From: an uncultured Collinsella sp.
Lineage (GTDB): Bacteria; Actinomycetota; Coriobacteriia; Coriobacteriales; Coriobacteriaceae
Reading direction: 5' to 3'
DNA length: 5,591 nucleotides
Assembly (NCBI GenBank): GCA_902465465.1
Contig: CABQNF010000078.1
Span: 1 to 5,591, forward strand
In this document: positions 1 to 4,869 of the stretch, in pieces
Position numbering within the stretch: position 1 is the first letter of the stretch
Layout: each line of letters opens with the position of its first letter
Notes under the pieces: model-generated
What the model was told of the DNA's origin: nothing
Seen by the model: only the letters and a program-made list of their open reading frames with translations
Database searches by the model: none
Position numbers and translations under genes: made by a program

Positions 1-22
1 AATGCGATCGGGCTCGAGATAG

Positions 23-53
23 AAAAAGGCCCCCGGTCGAAACCGGAGGCCTT
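23..53 (-). terminator. Attenuator terminator downstream of the Trp leader
   Basis: Read on the minus strand, the arm at 42-53 pairs with the arm at 26-37. It forms a 12-bp GC-rich stem with one U·G wobble (47 with 32) around a UUCG loop (38-41). Five U residues follow (27-23), the first two of which can also pair at the base of the stem. This is a textbook rho-independent terminator. It begins 37 nt after the leader stop codon, and no full-length gene precedes it within its own transcript, so premature termination of the leader RNA is its most likely role. Confidence 0.88.
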
Positions 54-128
54 CCAATCACCTAGAGCGCAAAAACAGGCGTGAGGGACTCACTGTCGAC
101 CGATCGTATTCGCATCACGCCACCACCA
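23..128 (-). promoter_or_regulatory. Putative Trp attenuator with alternative pairings
   Basis: Several competing helices can be read in the minus-strand leader. GGCGTGA (115-121), overlapping the last Trp codon, is exactly complementary to TCACGCC (78-84), just after the leader stop. CGGTCGA (96-102), inside the 3' end of the leader ORF, is exactly complementary to TCGACCG (34-40), which is the loop and first part of the 3' arm of the terminator. A ribosome stalled on the Trp codons would leave 96-102 free to pair with 34-40 and break the terminator. A ribosome at the stop codon would cover 96-102 and let the terminator fold. A small hairpin (81-93) may add pausing. The complementarities are seen directly; the switching order is inferred and the antiterminator helix is only 7 bp. 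Confidence 0.6.
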
Positions 129-158
129 GTTGTTAAGAGACTTCATCGTGTTCTTCAT
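90..158 (-). CDS. trpL: Tryptophan-rich leader peptide of an attenuator (22 aa)
   Basis: This short ORF starts at ATG 158 and stops at TGA 90-92. A good Shine-Dalgarno (AAGGAG, 167-172) lies 8 nt upstream. Residues 9-15 read N-N-W-W-W-R-D, and the three consecutive UGG codons occupy 120-128. Trp is the rarest residue, so three in a row in 22 codons, followed at once by a strong terminator, is the hallmark of a translation-coupled trp attenuator. Known leader peptides of enterobacterial and actinobacterial trp operons carry two or three adjacent Trp codons. The product itself probably has no function; ribosome position on the Trp codons would report charged tRNA-Trp. The regulated gene would lie left of base 1 on the minus strand and is not visible. 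It could be trpE or another trp gene, but a Trp transporter or tryptophanyl-tRNA synthetase is possible. A second in-frame ATG at 146 is a weaker start. Confidence 0.85.
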   Translation of the reverse strand: MKNTMKSLNNWWWRDANTIGRQ

Positions 159-216
159 GTCGGTGGCTCCTTTCGTGATGCCATGGCGCGGTCGCACCTA
201 GTTGCTGTTGCGCTGC

Positions 217-222
217 ACTATA
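217..222 (-). promoter_or_regulatory. Extended -10 promoter element for the Trp leader transcript
   Basis: TATAGT on the minus strand is preceded directly by TGC, giving an extended -10 (TGnTATAGT). No recognisable -35 lies at 16-18 bp. Transcription would start near 211, about 50 nt ahead of the leader ATG, after the terminator of the preceding dipeptidase. Plausible but unproven. Confidence 0.45.
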
Positions 223-243
223 GCACAGCAAAGTGTGTGCGGG

Positions 244-266
244 GAAATCTTTTTTGAAAAGATTTC
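244..266. repeat. AT-rich perfect inverted repeat upstream of the Trp promoter
   Basis: The 10-bp arms 244-253 and 257-266 (GAAATCTTTT and AAAAGATTTC) are perfect reverse complements around a 3-nt centre. The centre lies about 44 bp upstream of the predicted start of the Trp leader transcript, overlapping where a -35 would sit. It could be an operator for a dimeric regulator or the last part of the dipeptidase 3' region. Function is unknown. Confidence 0.6.
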
Positions 267-267
267 A

Positions 268-282
268 GGCGGGTTTCCCGCC
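268..282. repeat. GC-rich 6-bp hairpin
   Basis: GGCGGG (268-273) and CCCGCC (277-282) are perfect complements around a TTT centre, directly beside the AT-rich palindrome. On the minus strand it is followed by TGAAATCTTTT, a poor U-tract, so it may be a weak backup terminator for the dipeptidase transcript. Confidence 0.4.
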
Positions 283-286
283 GGTC

Positions 287-340
287 AAAAGAGTGGGCTG
301 AGCGGGCGAGAGGCTGCCATTGCTGCCTTGCCCGCTCAGC
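287..340 (-). terminator. Terminator of the dipeptidase gene
   Basis: An 11-bp perfect inverted repeat (330-340 with 297-307) begins about 8 nt past the dipeptidase stop codon. The 22-nt loop is itself partly self-complementary. On the minus strand it is followed after six bases by a short T run (290-287). Position right after the stop supports a rho-independent terminator, although the T run is short and offset. Confidence 0.7.
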
Positions 341-347
341 TAAGACG

Positions 348-1235
348 TTACTCCTTATTGCGACGGTAGAGGAAGTAACCGCCCGCGGAGATGACGGCAA
401 CGCCAGCGATGGCGAATGCGGCCACCATGCGGCCATCAAAACGATCGCCAGTGGTGGGCAGGCCGCCCTTGGTGTTCGTCTTGTTAGTGGTTACCGTGGT
501 CGTGGTGTCGGACTTGCCAGGCTTCTCAGGCTTGGCGGCCGGCTGCTCGGGCTTAGCGGGCTGCTCGGGAGTGCCAGGCTGCTCAGGAGTGCCGGGCTGA
601 TCCGGGGTGACCGGATCGGTGGCAAGAGCATCCTTGGCGTAGGTGATGGACACCTTGAGGCCGTTGGTCTCGGTGTTCAGGTCGCTTGGGGTAAAGGGCT
701 GGTCGAAGTTTTCGGCCTTCTGATAGGCGCGCATCTCCTGGAGCAGTGCCTTGCACTTCTTGTAGGTGTTCTCGGTAGCAGCCTTGCCGGCCTTGTTGGC
801 CAGGGCAGTGCGGCCCTCGGTGGTCGTCTCGGCCAGCATGGCGGCGTCAACTTCCTTGTTCTGCTCGATAAGCTCGTTCTGGAGCGCATCGAGGTAGGCA
901 CGGACGCTGACACCAAGGGTGTCAGGGTTCTCGAAGCAGAGCGAGCTGATGTCCATGAGGACGTAGTTGATTGAGTTCTCGGGCTCCTCGTTGTACACGA
1001 CGTCAGTCTGGTTGCAGTGATCGAAGGAGACGGTCTGATCGCTGAAGTACGGGCTGACCTCAGTTATCAGAGCGGAGTACAACGGGATGGCGACGGAGTA
1101 CGCGGCGCGGGAGAGCATTTCCCACTGGATGGTAGCGACTTCGGGGTCATACCCGCGACGAATCTGGAAGAGGTTAAACACCATCAGTGTTCGCGTTGAG
1201 GCCAGGGACGTTCTCGCCGCGGTTGCCAAAGGCAC
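348..1235 (-). CDS. C69 dipeptidase, C-terminal part with LPxTG cell-wall anchor (frameshifted fragment)
   Basis: This frame continues the dipeptidase that begins at 2247. True homology resumes around residue 19 (V-F-N-L-F-Q-I-R-R-G), matching the family segment after the catalytic core, then Y-S-V-A-I-P-L-Y-S. Residues from about 110 to 170 are charged and helical. Residues about 210-245 form a Pro-rich spacer of QPGTPE-like hexapeptides. A sortase signal LPTTG lies at 259-263 (bases 447-461), followed by a hydrophobic span at about 270-290 and the basic tail RRNKE. These are the standard parts of a sortase-anchored surface protein. The GTG at 1235 has no clear ribosome binding site and lies inside the upstream gene, so independent translation is doubtful. 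Frame joining within 1177-1238 would give one protein of about 632 residues. The stop is followed at once by a terminator. Confidence 0.8.
   Translation of the reverse strand: MPLATAARTSLASTRTLMVFNLFQIRRGYDPEVATIQWEMLSRAAYSVAIPLYSALITEVSPYFSDQTVSFDHCNQTDVVYNEEPENSINYVLMDISSLCFENPDTLGVSVRAYLDALQNELIEQNKEVDAAMLAETTTEGRTALANKAGKAATENTYKKCKALLQEMRAYQKAENFDQPFTPSDLNTETNGLKVSITYAKDALATDPVTPDQPGTPEQPGTPEQPAKPEQPAAKPEKPGKSDTTTTVTTNKTNTKGGLPTTGDRFDGRMVAAFAIAGVAVISAGGYFLYRRNKE
447..461 (-). other. LPTTG sortase sorting motif
   Basis: These codons encode L-P-T-T-G, followed by a roughly 21-residue hydrophobic segment and an Arg-Arg-Asn-Lys-Glu tail. This is the complete tripartite cell-wall sorting signal recognised by class A or housekeeping-type sortases, which cleave between Thr and Gly and join the protein to peptidoglycan. 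No sortase gene is in the window. Confidence 0.88.
541..600 (-). repeat. 18-bp tandem repeat coding for a Pro-rich wall spacer
   Basis: Three 18-bp units (541-558, 559-576, 577-594) and a partial fourth each begin GGCTGCTC on the plus strand. They encode the hexapeptide theme Q-P-(G/A)-(T/K)-P-E. A degenerate copy lies at 523-540. Such repeats form extended spacers that carry a surface enzyme through the peptidoglycan, and their copy number often varies between strains. Confidence 0.8.
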
Positions 1236-2247
1236 GAATCAGCTCAAAGGTGCTCCAGCCAGACTTGCCAGGCCTGAAGAACAGGGGCTGGATTTCGCTG
1301 ACCATGGCTCCCTTTTGGTCAGGTTTTCCATCCTTCTTTACTGTGATAATGTCGTAATCTGTGCCTTCGGTCAGCTGACTACCAAAATAATCGCGGCCTT
1401 GCACATAGCGGGACCACTGGTTTACGCCGGAATCGGCGAGGCTTTCGCCATACGTTTGGGCGACATCGAATTTGCCGTCAGCGGAGTATTTGGCGAAGCC
1501 CTTCTCCACGGGCATGGACTCGATGCCCTCGGAGTGTAGGCAGTTCTCGGGGTCATCAAGGTCGACATCGTAGTTGAGGCTCCCGATATTAGGGTTGAGC
1601 GACGCGACGTCGTCAGCGAGCTTCATGGCGATCCACTGATGGGCGGAAAGTGTGGCGAACAGCCAGGTCTCGTTGTTGTCGGCGATGATGATCTGGTCGT
1701 TGGTGCAGACGCCTTGATCATCGATCAGTCTGCCGAGAAGCTCGACGCCCTCGCGGGCCGTGGCGCTCTCGCCCAGGATGATGCTGCCGTAACTGTACTC
1801 GCCCAGACCCACTTCCTCATCGATGAGGTCTGCTGCAGCGGCCTCCTCGTTATAGGAGGTGCTTAGCGTGGCGGAGCAGGAGACGCCCTTCTCGTTGATG
1901 CCGGCCTCGGAGTAGGCGTCGGTGCGACCCATCCAGTTGGAGGGGTGGTCGCGTACATAGCTGTAGCGATAGGTAGGCTTGTTCGAAGTGTATTCAAAAG
2001 CAGATTCAATCGAGCTGTACTTAAAGCCAGGTTCGTGGGCAGGTTCGATGCCGTAGTGCTTAAGATAGCGCTTGCCAAAGTCCTCGGCGCGGCCGTAGTA
2101 CGTGTTGCCGTCCGCCGTGAGCTTGCCGCCCATGTAGATCTGCGTGCAGGCGAGCGCAGACGTCGGCATGGACATGATGGTTGCAGCTCCAAAGGCGAGG
2201 CCTATGCCAAGCTTTTTGAGCGCGTTGACGGGGTGAGTTTTCCTCAT
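1174..2247 (-). CDS. Secreted C69-family (PepD-like) dipeptidase, N-terminal part (frameshifted)
   Basis: C69 peptidases are Ntn-hydrolases that remove dipeptides using an N-terminal Cys. The first 33 residues are a signal peptide (basic start, hydrophobic 13-26, A-L-A at 31-33). Cys34 follows in A-C-T-Q-I-Y, the family nucleophile position, so signal peptidase cleavage would also expose the catalytic residue. Other family marks are R53 and the E-D pair in G-R-A-E-D (52-56), G-I-N-E-K-G-V (116-122), A-R-E-G-V-E-L-L-G (164-172), and the I-I-A-D-N-N-E-T-W-L segment (187-196). The start at 2247 has GGGAGGG (2251-2257) just upstream. The frame ends early at TAA 1174-1176 after N-A-N-T-D-G-V, and the rest of the domain continues in another frame. 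The fragment alone lacks the C-terminal part of the fold and the wall anchor, so it may be inactive or released. This could be a real mutation or an assembly error. Confidence 0.85.
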   Translation of the reverse strand: MRKTHPVNALKKLGIGLAFGAATIMSMPTSALACTQIYMGGKLTADGNTYYGRAEDFGKRYLKHYGIEPAHEPGFKYSSIESAFEYTSNKPTYRYSYVRDHPSNWMGRTDAYSEAGINEKGVSCSATLSTSYNEEAAAADLIDEEVGLGEYSYGSIILGESATAREGVELLGRLIDDQGVCTNDQIIIADNNETWLFATLSAHQWIAMKLADDVASLNPNIGSLNYDVDLDDPENCLHSEGIESMPVEKGFAKYSADGKFDVAQTYGESLADSGVNQWSRYVQGRDYFGSQLTEGTDYDIITVKKDGKPDQKGAMVSEIQPLFFRPGKSGWSTFELIRAFGNRGENVPGLNANTDGV

Positions 2248-2266
2248 TTTCCCTCCCAGCGTGCGA

Positions 2267-2290
2267 AAGCTCTCCGTTGCCAGAGAGCTT
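2267..2290. repeat. Inverted repeat in the dipeptidase 5' leader
   Basis: AAGCTCTC (2267-2274) and GAGAGCTT (2283-2290) are perfect 8-bp complements around an 8-nt loop. The element ends about 10 nt before the GGGAGGG ribosome binding site of the dipeptidase. It could fold in the mRNA leader and affect translation, or be a DNA operator. Nothing in the sequence decides between these. Confidence 0.5.
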
Positions 2291-2392
2291 CAGCCAATAA
2301 AGACACCCCATTAGCGTAACGAACTGGAAACAATATTCATCTATGAAAGAAACTTACTCGATAAGCGTAATGAAATATGCGATGAGTGGTTA

Positions 2393-2421
2393 ATTATACT
2401 CGGTTTGTAGCTTTACTTTAA
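2393..2421 (-). promoter_or_regulatory. Probable promoter of the dipeptidase gene
   Basis: A consensus -10 TATAAT is read on the minus strand at 2393-2398. A weak -35 (TTAAAG, 2416-2421) lies 17 bp upstream. The block is the most AT-rich of the window and sits between the upstream terminator and the dipeptidase. Transcription would start near 2386, giving a leader of roughly 140 nt that contains the 2267-2290 inverted repeat. Confidence 0.55.
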
Positions 2422-2473
2422 TAACGACGTCCTGCAATTACATTACCTGAATAAAGCGCCTTGCACGGGGCGC

Positions 2474-2518
2474 AAAGAAAATCCCCCGCTGTTTGGCAAA
2501 TGCATAAACAGCAGGGGA
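2474..2518 (-). terminator. Terminator of the lipid kinase / small membrane protein operon
   Basis: On the minus strand the arm 2506-2518 pairs with 2482-2494 over 13 bp, including one U·G wobble (2513 with 2487). The 11-nt loop is followed by TTTTCTTT (2481-2474). On the plus strand the same pair is a C-A mismatch and no T run follows, so it is directional for the minus strand. It lies about 35 bp after the stop of the small protein. A second, weaker hairpin (2456-2473, 5-bp arms GCGCC and GGCGC) followed by TTTATT lies just beyond and may act as a backup. Confidence 0.82.
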
Positions 2519-2553
2519 GACGATAATTGGATGAATATCATACCAATGTGGAA

Positions 2554-2646
2554 TTACTTCTTCCGGCGGTGGATCACGTTGATCGCATAGCCGACGAGCA
2601 TGGCCAAAACGATGATGATAAAGCCGAGCAGGGGATTGTCGTTCAT
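2554..2646 (-). CDS. 30-aa single-span membrane microprotein
   Basis: The ORF starts at ATG 2646 and stops at TAA 2554-2556. A perfect AGGAGG ribosome binding site (2651-2656) ends 4 nt before the start and overlaps the stop codon of the upstream lipid kinase (2656-2658), leaving a 9-bp intergenic gap. The peptide has a short polar start (M-N-D-N-P), a hydrophobic helix at about residues 6-25 rich in Ile, Leu, Val and Gly, and a basic tail H-R-R-K-K. That predicts one membrane span with the C-terminus in the cytoplasm by the positive-inside rule. The operon terminator follows directly. I recognise no family. Position suggests translation coupled to the kinase and perhaps a role at the same membrane, such as a partner or tether, which is inference only. 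It is shorter than usual gene-calling cutoffs and would often be missed. Confidence 0.75.
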   Translation of the reverse strand: MNDNPLLGFIIIVLAMLVGYAINVIHRRKK

Positions 2647-2655
2647 AGGGTCCTC

Positions 2656-3573
2656 CTATTTTCCGAGCGGGGAGAATTCGTCGACGATGAGGTCGAGGCA
2701 TTGCGGAAGCGCGCGGGCTCCAAAGACGCCCGAATTGCTGGAGATAATCTCGCCATCGAACTGCATGCCCAGCGACGGGGTGCAGGTGATCTTGGCTTCC
2801 TTGGTCTGGATGATCTTGAACTGCGGGCGGCCGAGTACCTTGCCGGCGGGGTCGAGTGCGGCGGTGATCACAGTCGGTAGAAGCTGCACAGTTTTTACGG
2901 GTTCGATGACCGCAATGTCGACCATGCCATCGTTCATACGGCAGTCGGGGAACAGGTTGATGTCGTTTTGGATGACCGAGGTGTTGCCGGCCATGCAGCA
3001 GATGCCGTCGAGCTCCTCGACAATGCCGTCATGCTCAATCGTAAAGTGCGCCACCGTGGGATTGGGCGTGGCGAGCGCGGAGAGGAAGTAAGCGATCTCG
3101 CCGATGTCGTTTTTGGTGGGGGCGGCCTTCATCATGATCTCGGCGTCGAAGCCCGAGCCGGCGATGATGATGAAGCCGTGGCGCTTCTCGTTGCCGTTCT
3201 CGTCGAGCCAAAAGAGCTCGCCCATGTCGACTTTGACCGTGCGACCGGCACGGCAGGCCTTGGCGAGCGCCGCCGCCTCGGGGGCATTGCCGATGTTGTT
3301 GAAGAACAGGCAGGCCGTACCGGAGGGGAAGACGAGCGTGGGGACACCGCATCCGCGCATCTGGTCGAGCACGTTGGAGACAGTGCCGTCGCCGCCCGAA
3401 ACGACCACGCGGTCAAACTCGCGCACGTCTGCCACGGCGTCCTCGGGTTCCATGCCATCGCCGATAAAGCGCATCACGACCTCGTCGCCGCCCTGTGCAA
3501 GGGCGTGCGTGAATGCGAAGATTTCATCTGAGCTGGGGCCCGATGCCGGGTTGTGGATGATAAGGCAGCGCAT
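2656..3573 (-). CDS. Diacylglycerol kinase family lipid kinase (DagK/YegS-like)
   Basis: The family transfers the ATP phosphate to diacylglycerol or related lipids at the inner face of the membrane, usually recycling lipid products into phosphatidate. The 305-residue length is typical. The catalytic domain opens with I-H-N-P-A-S-G (6-12), and the nucleotide-binding signature V-S-G-G-D-G-T (58-64) is intact. F-P-S-G-T-A (82-87) is the next family motif. The C-terminal lobe carries M-N-D-G-M-V-D-I (213-220) and F-D-G-E (272-275), matching the conserved DG and DGE elements. In the motif after GT, family members usually read A-N; here it is A-C-L-F-F (87-91), so the usual Asn is Cys. Substrate cannot be told from sequence. 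The start at 3573 has only a weak GGGA 8 nt upstream. It is the first gene of a two-gene unit with the 30-aa membrane protein and is divergent from RNase D. Confidence 0.9.
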   Translation of the reverse strand: MRCLIIHNPASGPSSDEIFAFTHALAQGGDEVVMRFIGDGMEPEDAVADVREFDRVVVSGGDGTVSNVLDQMRGCGVPTLVFPSGTACLFFNNIGNAPEAAALAKACRAGRTVKVDMGELFWLDENGNEKRHGFIIIAGSGFDAEIMMKAAPTKNDIGEIAYFLSALATPNPTVAHFTIEHDGIVEELDGICCMAGNTSVIQNDINLFPDCRMNDGMVDIAVIEPVKTVQLLPTVITAALDPAGKVLGRPQFKIIQTKEAKITCTPSLGMQFDGEIISSNSGVFGARALPQCLDLIVDEFSPLGK

Positions 3574-3601
3574 GCTTACGTTCCCGTTCTGTGACTAACC
3601 G

Positions 3602-3609
3602 AGTATAGT
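3602..3609. promoter_or_regulatory. Overlapping divergent -10 elements between the lipid kinase and RNase D
   Basis: The bases AGTATAGT read TATAGT on the plus strand (3604-3609) and TATACT on the minus strand (3602-3607). This could serve as -10 for RNase D and for the lipid kinase respectively. Neither side has a good -35 at 16-18 bp, so the call rests on the -10 matches and on the site being in the short divergent intergenic region. Confidence 0.35.
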
Positions 3610-3671
3610 TGTAAGGCAATGCCGATATCCTACCCGTGTTTTTCGGGCCTAACCTTATTCGATGGGTTGAT

Positions 3672-4805
3672 ATGTACATTTCCACACATCAGGCTCTACT
3701 CGACTTTTGCCAGCGCGCCCGTGAGTTCGACGCGATTGCCGTCGATACCGAGTTTTTGCGCGAGCGCACGTTCCATCCGCGTCTATGTTTGGTTCAGATT
3801 GCCACCCCTGCTGAGAGCGTCGCGGTCGATCCCCTGGTAATCGACGACCTATCGCCGCTGGCCGAGCTTATGGCCGACGAGAGCGTGACCAAGGTCTTCC
3901 ACGCGTGCTCGCAGGATATGGAGGTCATGCTCCATACCGTGGGCGTGCTGCCACGACCGATTTTCGATACGCAGGTCGCCGCCGCCTTTTTGGGCGAGCG
4001 CCAGCAGATTTCGTATGGCGCGCTTGTTCAGACGTTCTGCGGCGTATCGCTGCCCAAGACCGAGTCACTGACCGACTGGTCGCGCCGCCCGCTGACCGAT
4101 AAGCAGATTGAGTATGCGATCGATGACGTCAAGTACCTGATCGTCGCCTATACCGAGATGATGAGCCGCCTGCGCGAGCTGGGCCGTGTGGACTGGGTGC
4201 TCGACGAGCTGCGCCCGCTGGCTGACGAGTCGCACTATCGCGCCGATCGCCACGAGGCGTTCCGCAAGGTCAAGCGCATCAATTCGTGCAGCCGTCATCA
4301 GCTGGGTATCGCGCGCGAGCTCGCCGCCTGGCGTGAGGACCGCGCCGAGCGGCGCAACATCCCACGCAAGTGGGTCATGTCCGACGACACGCTGCTAGCG
4401 CTCGTTAAGCGCAATCCCGTGCGCGTTGAGGAGTTCCGTAGCATTCGCGGTACCGATCAATTGGGGGAGCGCGACGTGGACGGTGCGCTCATGGCCATCA
4501 AGCGCGGTGCGAGCTGTCCGCACGATCGCCTGCCGCTCTTGGTGCGCGGACATCGTCAGATTTCGCCGGAGCTGGAGAGCGTGACTGACCTTATGTATGC
4601 GCTTATCCGCCTGGTTGCCGAGCGCTCAGGCGTTGCGACCTCGGTCATTGCCTCGCGCGATGACCTGGCCGACTACATTGAGCATCCCGAGCAGAGCCGC
4701 CTGCGCGAAGGTTGGCGCTTTGAGCTTGTGGGCTCGCGCCTGGACGATCTGCTTTCCGGCAATATGGGGTTGACGGTGAAGGACGGCAAAATCGAGCTCC
4801 TGTAG
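3672..4805 (+). CDS. rnd: Ribonuclease D (DEDDy 3'-5' exoribonuclease with HRDC domain)
   Basis: RNase D trims 3' ends of tRNA precursors and other stable RNAs using two metal ions. Counting from the ATG at 3672 the protein has 377 residues, close to the 375 of E. coli RNase D. All exonuclease motifs are present: Exo I V-D-T-E-F (D25, E27), Exo II H-A-C-S-Q-D-M-E (D82), and Exo III Y-A-I-D-D-V-K-Y-L (Y148, D152), which makes it the DEDDy type. The S-L-T-D-W-S-R-R-P-L block (132-141) before Exo III is also characteristic. An HRDC RNA-binding domain covers about 206-282, with a helical C-terminal region after it. An in-frame GTG at 3636 would add 12 residues. I prefer 3672 because M-Y-I-S-T matches the usual start of the domain, though neither start has a strong ribosome binding site. 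It is divergent from the lipid kinase. Confidence 0.92.
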   Translation: MYISTHQALLDFCQRAREFDAIAVDTEFLRERTFHPRLCLVQIATPAESVAVDPLVIDDLSPLAELMADESVTKVFHACSQDMEVMLHTVGVLPRPIFDTQVAAAFLGERQQISYGALVQTFCGVSLPKTESLTDWSRRPLTDKQIEYAIDDVKYLIVAYTEMMSRLRELGRVDWVLDELRPLADESHYRADRHEAFRKVKRINSCSRHQLGIARELAAWREDRAERRNIPRKWVMSDDTLLALVKRNPVRVEEFRSIRGTDQLGERDVDGALMAIKRGASCPHDRLPLLVRGHRQISPELESVTDLMYALIRLVAERSGVATSVIASRDDLADYIEHPEQSRLREGWRFELVGSRLDDLLSGNMGLTVKDGKIELL

Positions 4806-4819
4806 GGAAGCCTAGCCGG

Positions 4820-4834
4820 TTGAGTGGGTAAAAT
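4820..4834 (+). promoter_or_regulatory. Possible promoter for the zinc metallopeptidase
   Basis: In the 64-bp gap after RNase D, TAAAAT at 4829-4834 resembles a -10 element. The TTGAGT at 4820-4825 is too close to be its -35. Transcription would begin near 4841, leaving a short leader. No terminator is visible in the gap, so co-transcription with RNase D is equally likely. Confidence 0.25.
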
Positions 4835-4869
4835 GCCTCCAACGTGTAACTCGACTCGGAGGAATTCGC

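Noticed and set aside
541..600. Short CRISPR-like repeat
   Set aside because: The units are directly adjacent with no spacers, in frame, and encode a Pro-rich surface-protein spacer.
1174..1200. Programmed ribosomal frameshift joining the two dipeptidase halves
   Set aside because: No slippery heptamer, homopolymer or downstream pseudoknot is evident. The family is normally made from one continuous frame and needs no frameshift, so mutation or sequencing error is simpler.
2146..2160. Lipobox at the dipeptidase Cys34
   Set aside because: The residues before Cys are A-L-A, which fits signal peptidase I better than the L-x-x-C lipobox, and Cys is expected there as the C69 nucleophile.
2395..2400. 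TATACT as a plus-strand -10 element
   Set aside because: No plus-strand gene lies downstream before the convergent minus-strand operon; the site overlaps the better minus-strand TATAAT.
2438..2701. Open minus-strand frame of 87 codons covering the small membrane protein
   Set aside because: It has an Arg/Pro-rich shadow-type composition and runs through the terminator hairpin. The 30-codon frame with the perfect AGGAGG is the real one.
2527..3598. Long plus-strand open frames opposite the lipid kinase
   Set aside because: They are antisense shadows of a GC-rich gene with full family motifs, without ribosome sites or recognisable domains.
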